Shown: positions 34,880 to 43,307 of the stretch, piece after piece
Numbering within the stretch: position 1 is the first letter of the stretch
Layout: every line of letters begins with the position of its first letter
Source of the DNA: Agrobacterium vitis
GTDB taxonomy: Bacteria > Pseudomonadota > Alphaproteobacteria > Rhizobiales > Rhizobiaceae
Assembly (NCBI RefSeq): GCF_013426735.1
Contig: NZ_AP023274.1
Location: forward strand, 62,001 to 126,000
Length of the DNA: 64,000 bases
Direction of reading: 5' to 3'
The notes under the pieces: model-generated
What the model saw: only the letters and a program-made list of their open reading frames with translations
What the model was told of the DNA's origin: nothing
The model's database searches: none
Made by a program: the position numbers and the translations under genes

Positions 34880-35812
34880 ATGCGCAGCTTCAATGAAACT
34901 CTCAAAGGCGGCCTGGCCGGCATCGCATTCGCACTGCTCTCGACTTCGGCACACGCCGCAGAAGGTACTGCCATAAAGATGGTGCCGGATGCAGACGTCG
35001 CCAAACTGCCCGGCGTCGCGTTCGATCAGACAATTGCGGACCGCCTGACATCGGACATCAAAGATAAGAAGATACTGAAGGTGGCAACCGACCTGACGCC
35101 GCCAATCAGCTTCCAGGCAGAGGACGGAAAGCTGATCGGGATCGATGCCGATATCGCCGCGGCACTGGGTGTCATTCTCGGCATTGATGTTCAGATGACC
35201 AATGTCGGCGCAGGCGCCGCCATCGTGCCGGCCGTCCTGTCCAAGCGTTTCGACATGACCATTTCCGGCATCAACGACGATGTAGAGCTGGAAAAGCAGG
35301 TCGACGTCATCGACTACATGTTCGACGCCACGACGATCATGACCATCAAGGGCAACCCGCTCGGCATCAAGAGCATGGAAGACCTCTGCGGCAAGAAGGT
35401 CGCCGTGCCGGTCGGCACGTTCCAGGCGCGCCTGGTGGAAGTCGCATCGGAAAAATGCGCTACGCCGATGAACATCATGTCGATCCCCAAAATGCCTGAC
35501 GTCCTGCAGGCCGTTCGCACAGGCCGCGCTGATGCAACCGTCAACGGTTATGCGACGAGTGTCTACACAACGGAGAACCAGACCGGCAAGGGTGTCGGCC
35601 TGCAAGCGATCCCGGAAGTGCGCCTCGCTGTCGGCTATCTCGGCATGCTGACATCGAAAGACAATCCGGAACTTCGCGATACGGTCATCGCCTCGCTGCA
35701 GCACATGGTCGACAGCGGCGCTTACAAGGCGATCATGGAGAAATGGGGGCTCGGGCCACTCGCCGTGACGACCGTCAAGTTCAACGACGCCGCCAGCATG
35801 CCGGTGAACTGA
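34880..35812 (+). CDS. Amino-acid ABC transporter substrate-binding protein
   Basis: The 310-residue protein has a Sec signal peptide (residues 1-25, AHA) and a SBP_bac_3 fold (KILKVATDLTPPISFQAEDGKLIGIDADIAAALGVIL, RFDMTISGINDDVELEKQVDVIDYMFDATT, CGKKVAVPVGTFQARLVEV). AAGGGG precedes its ATG. It is the first gene after the sigma-54 promoter, so uptake is probably tied to nitrogen supply. The ligand is unknown. Confidence 0.87.
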   Translation: MRSFNETLKGGLAGIAFALLSTSAHAAEGTAIKMVPDADVAKLPGVAFDQTIADRLTSDIKDKKILKVATDLTPPISFQAEDGKLIGIDADIAAALGVILGIDVQMTNVGAGAAIVPAVLSKRFDMTISGINDDVELEKQVDVIDYMFDATTIMTIKGNPLGIKSMEDLCGKKVAVPVGTFQARLVEVASEKCATPMNIMSIPKMPDVLQAVRTGRADATVNGYATSVYTTENQTGKGVGLQAIPEVRLAVGYLGMLTSKDNPELRDTVIASLQHMVDSGAYKAIMEKWGLGPLAVTTVKFNDAASMPVN

Positions 35813-35815
35813 GCC

Positions 35816-36688
35816 ATGTCATTGTTTGCTCAACCCGTCAGCATGGCCATCGCACCTCCGGTCGGCAAGCCGATCCGGTGGGGGCAGATCACGTCAGGCA
35901 CCAGCGTGATCTTCGCGCTGGTTCTCTTCGTCATCACGATTGGACGAAACCAGACTGTTCAGTGGGGCGAGATACCTCGGTATATGGTCGATCCGGTCAT
36001 CCTCGACGGCGTTGGCCTCACCTTGCAACTGACGGCCGGCGCGATGGTGTCCGGGATCGCCTTTGGCTGCATCGTTGCGATCATGGCGACCAGCCAGAAT
36101 ATCGTCTTTAAAGCTTTTGCCGTCGCCTTCGTCTGGTGGTTCCGCGGCGTGCCGCTCATTGTCCAGATCTTCTTCTGGTTCAACATCGCGCTGTTCATTC
36201 CGATGGTGGGCGTCGGCCACTATTCCATCTCGATCAACGAACTCGTCACCCCAGCGCTGGCCGGCTTCCTGGCGCTCGGCTTGCATGAAGCCGCGAACAT
36301 GAGCGAGATCACTCGCGGCGGATTGACCGCCGTCGATCGTGGCCAGCGCGAGGCGGCCTCGTCACTGGGCTTGCGCCCACTCCAGGCCCTTCGCACCGTC
36401 GTCCTGCCCCAGGCTATCCGGCTGATCGTACCGCCGACCGGGAACCAGGCGATCGGCATGCTGAAGGCGAGCGCCATTGTGTCCGTCATCGGCATGCAGG
36501 ACCTGCTGACCCAGGCGCAGGCGATCTACGCGCGCAACTTCCTCGTCATCGAACTGCTGTGCGTTGCCTCGCTCTGGTACCTCCTCATCACGTCAATCGC
36601 ATCGATCGGACAGCATTTTCTGGAAAAGCACCTCGCCCCGAAAGGCAGGACCGCCGGTACGCACAAAGGCGCGCCCAAACGCGCCTGA
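35816..36688 (+). CDS. Amino-acid ABC transporter permease
   Basis: The 290-residue membrane protein has the polar amino-acid permease pattern: WWFRGVPLIVQIFFWFNIALF and the EAA loop (LGLHEAANMSEITRGGLTAVDRGQREAASSLGLRPLQALRTVVLPQAIRLIVPP region, about residues 155-205). It starts three bases after the binding-protein stop. A single permease and no ATPase are encoded here, so it may act as a homodimer with an ATPase from elsewhere. Confidence 0.85.
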   Translation: MSLFAQPVSMAIAPPVGKPIRWGQITSGTSVIFALVLFVITIGRNQTVQWGEIPRYMVDPVILDGVGLTLQLTAGAMVSGIAFGCIVAIMATSQNIVFKAFAVAFVWWFRGVPLIVQIFFWFNIALFIPMVGVGHYSISINELVTPALAGFLALGLHEAANMSEITRGGLTAVDRGQREAASSLGLRPLQALRTVVLPQAIRLIVPPTGNQAIGMLKASAIVSVIGMQDLLTQAQAIYARNFLVIELLCVASLWYLLITSIASIGQHFLEKHLAPKGRTAGTHKGAPKRA

Positions 36689-36768
36689 CACATCTCCCGT
36701 TCAATCCATCAACCAACCAGGATCGCCATTGCAGCGCATCCGATCAGGAAACATCAAAGGAGCAGATC

Positions 36769-37899
36769 ATGAGACTAGGCATTGACGGACAGAAGCTGCC
36801 CGAAGCCAGGAAGCGCGGGCCACTCAAAAGCCTGGACCACGTCAAGGAACTCGGCCTCGGCGGTATCTTCTTCAGCACGATCCTCGACATGAGCGAGACG
36901 CTGGACAAGGGCGCATTGGCCGAGATCCGCGCCAAGGCAGACAAACTCGGACTTTATCTCGAAGCCGGTGTTGGCAAGATCAATCCCTATTGCAGTGCCG
37001 AGGCACCGGAATTCCGGGCCATCGGCGATGGCGACGTTATCATTGGCTTCACCCGCATGATCGAAGCGAGTGCGGCCATCGGCTGCCGCGAGCTCTGGGT
37101 ATCGCCGGGAAATTTCAAATCGGAATATCGCGGACGCCTGGCCAATGACCGCTTCCGTACCGACGTCACCTGGGACGAACAATTGCTGGCCATCGAAAAG
37201 GTACTGTTGAAGCTCGCCCCCGTGGCGCGCGCCAATGGCGTCCATCTCAACATGGAGACCCATGACGAGATCACCTCCTTCGAAATCCTCCGGCTGATCG
37301 AAAAGGTGGGTGAGGATTGCATGGGGGTGGTCTTCGACACCGCCAACGGCCTGCAACGGGCAGAACATCCGGTCTTTGCCGCAAAGCGCGTGGCGCCCTA
37401 TGTCCGCCAGACCCATATCAAGGATGCCTATGTCGGCCATGCCACAGGGGGGCTCGATTTCCAGACCCGGCCGGTCGGCCGGGGCATCGTCGATTTCGCC
37501 ACGATCATCCCCATCCTTGCCAAGGCCAATCCCGAACTGAACCTTTCCCTTGAAGTCGCCGCCTCCGTGGAGGACAAACCGCGCAAGGCCTATCCTCGCC
37601 AATGCATCGAGATCAACGACCCGATCTGGCGAGCCGGCCATCCCGACCTGACCGCGGAAGAACTTGAGGCCTATCTGGCACTGGTGGAAGGGTTCGAGAA
37701 GCGTGTTGCCACCGGCGAGATCCCGGACTGGGAGACCTATGAAGCCAGTCAGTATGGATACCCGACCTATGCGCAGCAGTCCTACGGCTACAGTGAAGCG
37801 TTAGAGTTTATCAAAACCTCCGCCCGCCACGTCGAAGGGGTCTGCAGAGAGAATGGAATTCCGCTCTCGACGCCTTCCACGAAACAGCGAGCCGCCTGA
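36769..37899 (+). CDS. Xylose isomerase-like TIM-barrel sugar-phosphate isomerase/epimerase
   Basis: The 376-residue protein is an AP_endonuc_2-type TIM barrel with the expected metal ligands: Glu in HLNMETHDE, Asp in GVVFDTANG, His in QTHIKDAY and Glu in LSLEVAAS. Members isomerise or epimerise sugars, keto-sugars or inositol derivatives. AAAGGAG precedes ATG 36769. It follows the amino-acid permease by 80 bp and may process an imported sugar-amine conjugate, which is inference. Confidence 0.82.
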   Translation: MRLGIDGQKLPEARKRGPLKSLDHVKELGLGGIFFSTILDMSETLDKGALAEIRAKADKLGLYLEAGVGKINPYCSAEAPEFRAIGDGDVIIGFTRMIEASAAIGCRELWVSPGNFKSEYRGRLANDRFRTDVTWDEQLLAIEKVLLKLAPVARANGVHLNMETHDEITSFEILRLIEKVGEDCMGVVFDTANGLQRAEHPVFAAKRVAPYVRQTHIKDAYVGHATGGLDFQTRPVGRGIVDFATIIPILAKANPELNLSLEVAASVEDKPRKAYPRQCIEINDPIWRAGHPDLTAEELEAYLALVEGFEKRVATGEIPDWETYEASQYGYPTYAQQSYGYSEALEFIKTSARHVEGVCRENGIPLSTPSTKQRAA

Positions 37900-37914
37900 C
37901 AGGCAGAGGTTCAA

Positions 37915-37938
37915 CACCGGCTACATATGTCGCCGGTG
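37915..37938 (+). terminator. Hairpin after the isomerase gene
   Basis: CACCGGC and GCCGGTG form a 7-bp GC-rich stem with a 10-base loop, 16 bp after the isomerase stop. No T-run follows, so termination is probable by position only; it may instead mark the mRNA 3' end. Confidence 0.45.
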
Positions 37939-38043
37939 CTCCTCAAAACATTGGGAAGATCTCGACTTTTGGCGCCAAGCGCATATACGCAGGAATATTC
38001 TCATGAAAATAATTAGGTTGCTTGATCTGAGGTGGAAACAGAC

Positions 38044-38796
38044 ATGAAGAAGACGACACGACGTCAAGGCGCAAAGACCGCACCGAAGGCAAACGGCCCG
38101 GTCGATGCGACCGAGAACGCCCATGACGACGTGACTGAACGCATCCGGATCACGCTCGCCACGGCGATCGGTGAAGGTGCGCTCAAGCCCGGCGTCAAGA
38201 TCCTTGAGGACGCGATCGCCGACCACTTCGGCGTGAGTCGCACGGTCGTGCGTGGCGCTCTTGGCGTTCTGGAAAGCGACCATCTCCTGGAACGCAAGAA
38301 GAACCGCGGCACCTTCGTTGCCGAACCTGGCATCGAAGAGGCCAAGGCCTTGTTCGAGGCTCGTCGCAAGCTCGAGCACGTCATCCTGGAACTTGTCCTG
38401 GACCACGCGACCGCCGATCAGTTGGACGCACTTGAAAAACTGACCGACGAGGAAGAACACATCCATTACCATGGTGATGAGAAGTCGAAGACGGTGCTGT
38501 CAGGCAAGTTCCATGTCGTTCTGGCAGAGCTCGGTGGCAATGCCGTCCTGACGGAGGTGTTGTCGAAGATCGTCGCGCGCCTCTCGCTTGTCATGTCGCT
38601 CTACGAGGAGGAGCGGAAAGACGACTGCGGGGCTGATCACCACCGCCAGATTGTCGGCGCACTGAAAGCCAAGGACCTGCCAAAAGCGCAGCAGTTGATG
38701 GATCACCATTTGGCCGACATCGAGGGGCGCGTTCGGCTGACCGAGGGACAGGGCGATCGGCACACGTTCCTGGCCGTCTTAGAGAATTTTTCCTAA
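38044..38796 (+). CDS. GntR-family regulator (FadR/FCD type)
   Basis: The protein of about 250 residues has an N-terminal winged helix (TERIRITLATAIGEGALKPG, IADHFGVSRTVVRGALGVLESDHLLERKKNRGTFVAEP) and an all-helical FCD effector domain with the metal-binding pattern HYHGDEK, KFHVVLAELGGN, DHHRQIVGALKAKDLPKAQQLMDHHL. GAGG precedes ATG 38044; a GTG at 38032 is in frame. It lies downstream of the sigma-54-linked genes and probably regulates them. Confidence 0.87.
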   Translation: MKKTTRRQGAKTAPKANGPVDATENAHDDVTERIRITLATAIGEGALKPGVKILEDAIADHFGVSRTVVRGALGVLESDHLLERKKNRGTFVAEPGIEEAKALFEARRKLEHVILELVLDHATADQLDALEKLTDEEEHIHYHGDEKSKTVLSGKFHVVLAELGGNAVLTEVLSKIVARLSLVMSLYEEERKDDCGADHHRQIVGALKAKDLPKAQQLMDHHLADIEGRVRLTEGQGDRHTFLAVLENFS

Positions 38797-38890
38797 CCAG
38801 TGGTCTTGAACGGTATCGAACTCTCGGCACTCTATTTGTCTTTGCTACTTCGAATTAAATCAACTGCTTTGCCTGCAAAGCGTGTACCGC

Positions 38891-39985
38891 CTATTCGCCA
38901 AACGGAAGCTCAATGTCTTCGCGGTTTTTCTTAGCGCCCTCGCTCAGGATCGTTTTGAACCGCTCGGCATCCGGTGCCGGCAGCATCCCTGCCCCGGTTC
39001 GAATACCTTCTTGCCACGCGGGCCCGCGCTCCCATGCTTCGTTGTAGACGAGTGCCAAGTCAGCCGATCGCCGTGTTTGCTGCAGGGCCTCAAAGAGCAG
39101 CGCAGCTTGACGAACGTCCTTCTCTCGCTTTGCCGACCCCTGCCCGTCAGTGTGCCGACGGCTGGCGACTATGAGCTTGTGGACCGCATACCGAGACGGA
39201 TCGGGGACGACGACTGGGATGCCGCTTCGGTGGAGCAATATTGTCCTGACGGGCTCTCTAATAAGAAAGTCGAGAAAGCGTAGTGGGTCCGCGCTGGCGC
39301 CGCCAAGAGCAGGCATCTTCGCGGGCTGGTCGGTGAAGTCGTTCGAACCGCGGTTCGACGTCAGGAATTCGACCCTGTGGCCGTCGGCATTCTGAAATGC
39401 CGACGAGGCCGCGGATCCCGATCTATGAGGAACTGGCCTGAAGCTGGCGTCGACGCCCTGCAGCAACTCCACGATCGGAGGCAGACTGTCTTCAACCTCC
39501 CGACTGATGGCATAGTCCTGGGCGATGTCGGCATCGCCGGTCAGGATTGCAGCCATGGGAAGGCGTACGCCCAGCAATCCTGAATAACATTGGAAGGCCA
39601 CCGTACCGATGAGAATACCGCGGAGTCGAAAGAGACCACCATCGGCAAGAGCTTCGACGATATCGCCCGACATAGCGTCGGGGGCGATCATCCCGCCTTC
39701 ACGGGTCAGGGTATTTACTAAGCGCCTGCGAGCGCGTAAATCGTTCTTGTCCCGCTTATGATCAGCTACGCGTTGCGCGATATCCGGATCGTCAGCAGGA
39801 CCTACGTAACGACGCTTCGTGCCACCGTGTCCATCTGGGATGTCGAAGTACCAATATTTGCGCCCCTTAATGTTGGCAGGGGTGAACCGACCGTCTGGAG
39901 GGAAATCGGCCGTCCAAGCGGCGTCTAGCGAGCGCTGACCTAGCTCGGCGAGCATAGTCTGATACATGAGGTCGATGGACTTCAT
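38891..39985 (-). CDS. GSU2403-type nucleotidyltransferase-fold protein
   Basis: The 364-residue protein begins MKSIDLMYQTMLAELGQR, then RKYWYFDIPDGHGGTKRRYVGP, and has a nucleotidyltransferase-like core (GGLFRLRGILIGTVAFQCYSGLLG, followed by LPMAAILTGDADIAQDY with possible catalytic GDAD). It ends with a helical region around KLIVASRR. The family is of unknown role; some nucleotidyltransferases of this fold are toxins or abortive-infection proteins. GGAG lies eight bases before ATG 39985. A perfect palindrome sits 16 bp upstream of the start, suggesting tight repression. No partner antitoxin gene was found next to it, and IS debris lies upstream. Confidence 0.65.
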   Translation of the reverse strand: MKSIDLMYQTMLAELGQRSLDAAWTADFPPDGRFTPANIKGRKYWYFDIPDGHGGTKRRYVGPADDPDIAQRVADHKRDKNDLRARRRLVNTLTREGGMIAPDAMSGDIVEALADGGLFRLRGILIGTVAFQCYSGLLGVRLPMAAILTGDADIAQDYAISREVEDSLPPIVELLQGVDASFRPVPHRSGSAASSAFQNADGHRVEFLTSNRGSNDFTDQPAKMPALGGASADPLRFLDFLIREPVRTILLHRSGIPVVVPDPSRYAVHKLIVASRRHTDGQGSAKREKDVRQAALLFEALQQTRRSADLALVYNEAWERGPAWQEGIRTGAGMLPAPDAERFKTILSEGAKKNREDIELPFGE

Positions 39986-40000
39986 AAGCTCAACTCCGAA

Positions 40001-40029
40001 GTTATACTGTTTTTCAAAAACAGTATAAC
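40001..40029. promoter_or_regulatory. Perfect 29-bp palindromic operator
   Basis: Arms GTTATACTGTTTTT and AAAAACAGTATAAC are exact complements around one central base, starting 16 bp upstream of the nucleotidyltransferase-fold gene. It overlaps the likely ribosome-loading or promoter region, so it could be a repressor site or a 5' hairpin. CTG-to-CAG spacing is 11, so it is not a standard LexA box. Confidence 0.65.
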
Positions 40030-40071
40030 GATCGAGAGGATAGGCAGCAAGATGGGATGCTAGCTCTATCA

Positions 40072-40093
40072 CCTTGAAGGGATGTGAACCTTC
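40072..40093. repeat. 22-nt palindromic repeat, copy 2
   Basis: Identical to 27403-27424 over 22 bases, with similar following bases (ACCC or GACCC). It lies just outside the IS110-family remnant and could be the element's target or end. Confidence 0.45.
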
Positions 40094-40204
40094 GACCCCT
40101 TGTTTTCCTCTAAGCAGGATCGACAGTCTCAACAGACCGTCACACTTCGTGCGTCTGGTCTTGGAATGGCTTCACCGACAAGCAGACCGACAGAATTTCT
40201 GCTT

Positions 40205-40661
40205 CCTGTTCACCGATAAACTTGATGCCGAGATCGCACACAGAGCCAGGGAGAATGAAGTGGCGCGGCGCCTGATGACGGTTCCGGGCATCGGCCCACT
40301 GATTGCCACGGCGATCGCAGTCCTGGCTCCGCCGCCGCAGACTTTCCGTAAAGCACGCGACTTTGCAGCCTGGCTTGGCCTGACACCCCGGCAGCATTCC
40401 ACCGGCGGCAAGCAACGGCTCGGGTCAACGACGAAGATGGGCGAGCGCTCTCTACGACGCCTGCTGATCATCGGGGCCAATAGTGTCATCATAAAGCGGC
40501 GCGTCCATGCCGAAGCGCGACCCGGCACTTGGTTGGGCGCAATGCTGACGCGCAAGCCGCCACTGCTGGTGCGGGTCGCACTGGCAAACAAAATGGCGCG
40601 GATCGTCTGGGCTTTGATGGTTCGAGGCGGCGTCTACCAGTCTCCGGCCGCAGCAGCGTAA
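40205..40661 (+). pseudogene. IS110-family transposase, C-terminal fragment
   Basis: Similarity starts at KLDAEIAHRARENEVARRLM, then the Transposase_20 helix-hairpin-helix TVPGIGPLIATAI, FRKARDFAAWLGLTPRQHSTGGKQRLGSTTKMGERSLRRLLIIGA (region about residues 90-140 of the open frame) and NKMARIVWALMVRGGVYQ. The N-terminal DEDD catalytic domain is missing, so it is a non-functional remnant. The remaining 255 bp to the next IS6 element hold probable IS110 tail sequence and no gene. Confidence 0.82.
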
Positions 40662-40916
40662 GCGTCTTCGGTCGCGAGGGCGTCGGAGCAAAAGAGGGCA
40701 AGGAGTCGTTTGGCGCAACGGTCGTGAGACGGGATCGGGACAACCAGCTTGCAACAGAGTGCCTTTGAGCACGCGGCTCTGATGTGGACCCGATCTGCAA
40801 ACACCATACGGGCCCGCGGCATGTTGATCGCCGCATCACAGGCCGGATACATGTCAGCACCCGACAACGCGTCAAAACAGGCTAAAATACCCTCTTGCGC
40901 ATGGGGCGGTTATACA

Positions 40917-41797
40917 TGTTGCAAAGATTTCAAATAGCAACGAAATTCACTAATGTACTTCGTCAAGCGGCCTGACTTTCGAGATTCTGGGCGAGCAGTG
41001 CCACGGCTTCAGTGAGAGCGCCCGGTCCGATACCAAAAGTCCGTTCAACGATGCGAGCTTCACCACGGATATCGCCGGTCAGGTTGAAAATCGCAGCCTG
41101 CCCCTTGCGTAAAGCCCGCATCACCTCGAATCCCTTGATCGTCGCATATGCCGTTTTCAGCGTCTTGAATCCTCTCACAGGTCTGATCAGCTGTTTCAGC
41201 TTACCATGATCGGCCTCGACAACGTTGTTCAGATACTTGACCTGCCGATGGACCAACTCTTTTGGGCATTTGCCATCGGCCTTCAGTTCTGCGATCGCGA
41301 TCCCATAGGTTGGTGCCTTGTCGGTGTTGATGACCGTTGGCTTTTCCCAATCTTTCAGGCTGTTCAGCGCCTTGCCCAGGAATCTCTTGGCCGCTTTGGC
41401 ATTGCGGGTCGGCGATAGATAGAAATCAATCGTGTTGCCGAACTTATCGACGGCCCGGTAAAGATAGGTCCACTTGCCGCGAACCTTCACATAGGTTTCG
41501 TCAACCCGCCAGCTCGTTGATTGGGGGCCGCCGCCAGTGCCAACGCCGCCGCTTCTCGATTTCCGGGGCATATTTCTGGACCCAGCGATAAATCGTGGAA
41601 TGTGATCAACGGCGACGCCCCTTTCAGCCATCATCTGTTCAAGATCGCGGTAGCTCACCCCATAGCGGCAATACCAGCGAACTGCCCACAAGATCACCTC
41701 GCCCTGAAAATGACGCCACTTGAAATCGCTCATCAAAAGTCTCGCTGAAAACTATCTCCCCTATTTCCAGCACAAACGGAATCTTTGCGACAGAGCC
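40917..41797 (-). mobile_element. IS6-family element with truncated left end
   Basis: The right inverted repeat, complement of GGCTCTGTCGCAAA, lies at 41784-41797. The left end keeps only TGTTGCAAAGATT (40917-40929) and lacks the terminal GGCTC, where IS110-like sequence joins. The element thus lost its outer left end. It is inserted in another IS6-family transposase gene on its right. Confidence 0.75.
40963..41733 (-). pseudogene. IS6-family transposase with two compensating frameshifts
   Basis: The open frame of about 256 residues starts SDFKWRHFQGEVILWAVRWY and continues YGVSYRDLEQMMAERGVAVDH. The next 27 or so residues (IPRFIAGSRNMPRKSRSGG and on) are not IS6-like; shifted by one base they read as the expected TIYRWVQKYAPEIEK segment. 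The normal frame returns at STSWRVDETYVKVRGKW, with DDE residues present (VDETY, NTDKAPTY, VEADHGKLK). Two opposite indels therefore scramble the end of the DNA-binding domain. Confidence 0.75.
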
Positions 41798-42088
41798 GTA
41801 TTTCCGGCCTTTGATGGTTACCACCATCTCATCGAGGTGCCATTTATCGGCAAAGCCGCCCTTTGAGCGCCGGCGAAGCAACGCAGCAAACTCGGAGCCA
41901 AATTTGGCGGCCCATTCCGATACTGTCTGGAACGAAACGTCAATACCGCGTTCGGCCAGCAAATCCTCGACATGCCGCAGGCTCAATGGAAACCGGAAGT
42001 ACAGCTAAACCGCGTGAGCGATAATCTCGGCTGGAAAGCGGTGACGTTTGTAACGATAGGAGGCGAAGGTAGACGAAGAAATGTTCAT
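41798..42088 (-). pseudogene. IS6-family transposase N-terminal fragment, second type
   Basis: From ATG 42088 the frame reads NISSSTFASYRYKRHRFPAE and IIAHAV, then TAG at 42005-42007 in place of Trp, then LYFRFPLSLRHVEDLLAERG, VSFQTVSEWAAKFGSEFAALL, KWHLDEMVVTIKGRKY. It stops at the inverted repeat of the neighbouring IS6 element, which inserted here. It is a relative of the copies at 12.7 and 53 kb. Confidence 0.78.
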
Positions 42089-42130
42089 GCCCACTGCTCT
42101 ATCGTACAAAACTTAAGGCGAAACTGCCTC

Positions 42131-43303
42131 TCAGGGCGCAAGGCTTATACTATAGCCTGACTTGTATTCGATTGGCAGAAAAAGGCGATGATATTCCCTG
42201 AATGTCTCGTCTGGATCGAGATCGGCGAACAAATCCGGATGAAGCCATTTTGCGATTTGTTGTATGGCGATGAATTCATAAGGGCTGTTGTAGAACTGAT
42301 GCCATATGCCATGGAAACTGCGGTTTTTGACCGCTTTGGTGCCAACATAGGCATTTCTTGTCGTGAACCATTCCAGTTTTCGTTCGGCTTCCTGTCTGTT
42401 GGCACCCGGCCCCAGGGGTATCCAGTGTCCACCCGGAACATAAGCTTCCCAATTGGCGCTCGTGACCACAACCTGATCCGGGTCGGCAGCAATCACCTGT
42501 TCCGGGTTCAATTGTCCGAAGGTTCCGGGAAGAAAATCACCGCCGATATTGTGCCCGCCGGCGATTTCGACATAGCGACCAAAATTCTCATTGCCAAAGG
42601 TGAGGCAGCAATCATCCGCATAACCGCCAATCCGCTCGACAAAGACATTCGGTCGTGCGGGCTTTTTTTGTTCGATCACATCCGTCACTTGCGACAATGC
42701 CTTTTTCCTGAAGGCAATAATTTCCTCGGCGCGCTTTTCACGTCCCATGATCTCGCCCAAAAGGCGGATTGTTGGTTCGGTATTGTGAAGGGGTTGATGC
42801 CGGAAATCGATATAAAGAACCGGTATTCCCAGTGATGCCAGCTTTTCGATATATTCGGACTCTTTGCTGGCGCGCTGGGTTTCGAGATTCAAAAGCACAA
42901 CATCAGGCTTTTGAACAATGGCAGACTCAAGATCAATCAGACCTGCTTCCTTGCCGCCAAAGGTTGGCAGTTGGGCCAGTTTCGGAAACTTCGCGACATA
43001 TTGGGCATAGGTTGCGGGGTCGGCTTCAATGAGGTCATTTTTCCATCCTGCCAGAAACGCCAGAGGATTCTCGGACTCCAATGACGCGACAAGATAGAGC
43101 TGCCGCCCTTCGCCCAACAACATGCGATGGACAGGAACAGGCAATGACACCTGCCGACCAGCAATATCTGTCACGGTGATATGACGCGGCGTTGTTGCTG
43201 CACTGGATGTTTGAGCCGCGGGCTCTTGTGCCAAAGCAGATGGCATCTGAGCTGCAAGGCACGACAGCAGAGCTACAAAGAATGTGATGGCTGGCTTTAT
43301 CAC
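42131..43303 (-). CDS. Periplasmic siderophore-binding protein (FecB/BtuF-type)
   Basis: The 390-residue protein has a Sec signal (residues 1-25, ALA) and a Peripla_BP_2 fold: HITVTDIAGRQVSLPVPVHRMLLGEGRQLY, then FPKLAQLPTFGGKEAGLIDLESAIVQKPDVVLLNLE, and NFGRYVEIAGGHNIGG. Members carry ferric siderophores to an inner-membrane permease. It starts at GTG 43303, four bases after the MFS stop, and is the last gene of the siderophore operon. No FecCD permease or ATPase is encoded nearby, so it must use a partner from elsewhere or reduce and release iron differently. Confidence 0.8.
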   Translation of the reverse strand: MIKPAITFFVALLSCLAAQMPSALAQEPAAQTSSAATTPRHITVTDIAGRQVSLPVPVHRMLLGEGRQLYLVASLESENPLAFLAGWKNDLIEADPATYAQYVAKFPKLAQLPTFGGKEAGLIDLESAIVQKPDVVLLNLETQRASKESEYIEKLASLGIPVLYIDFRHQPLHNTEPTIRLLGEIMGREKRAEEIIAFRKKALSQVTDVIEQKKPARPNVFVERIGGYADDCCLTFGNENFGRYVEIAGGHNIGGDFLPGTFGQLNPEQVIAADPDQVVVTSANWEAYVPGGHWIPLGPGANRQEAERKLEWFTTRNAYVGTKAVKNRSFHGIWHQFYNSPYEFIAIQQIAKWLHPDLFADLDPDETFREYHRLFLPIEYKSGYSISLAP

Positions 43304-43307
43304 AGTT

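Noticed and set aside
40001..40029. LexA (SOS) box
   Set aside because: CTG and CAG are 11 bases apart rather than 10, and alphaproteobacterial LexA uses a GTTC direct repeat. The flanking symmetry is also longer than a LexA box.
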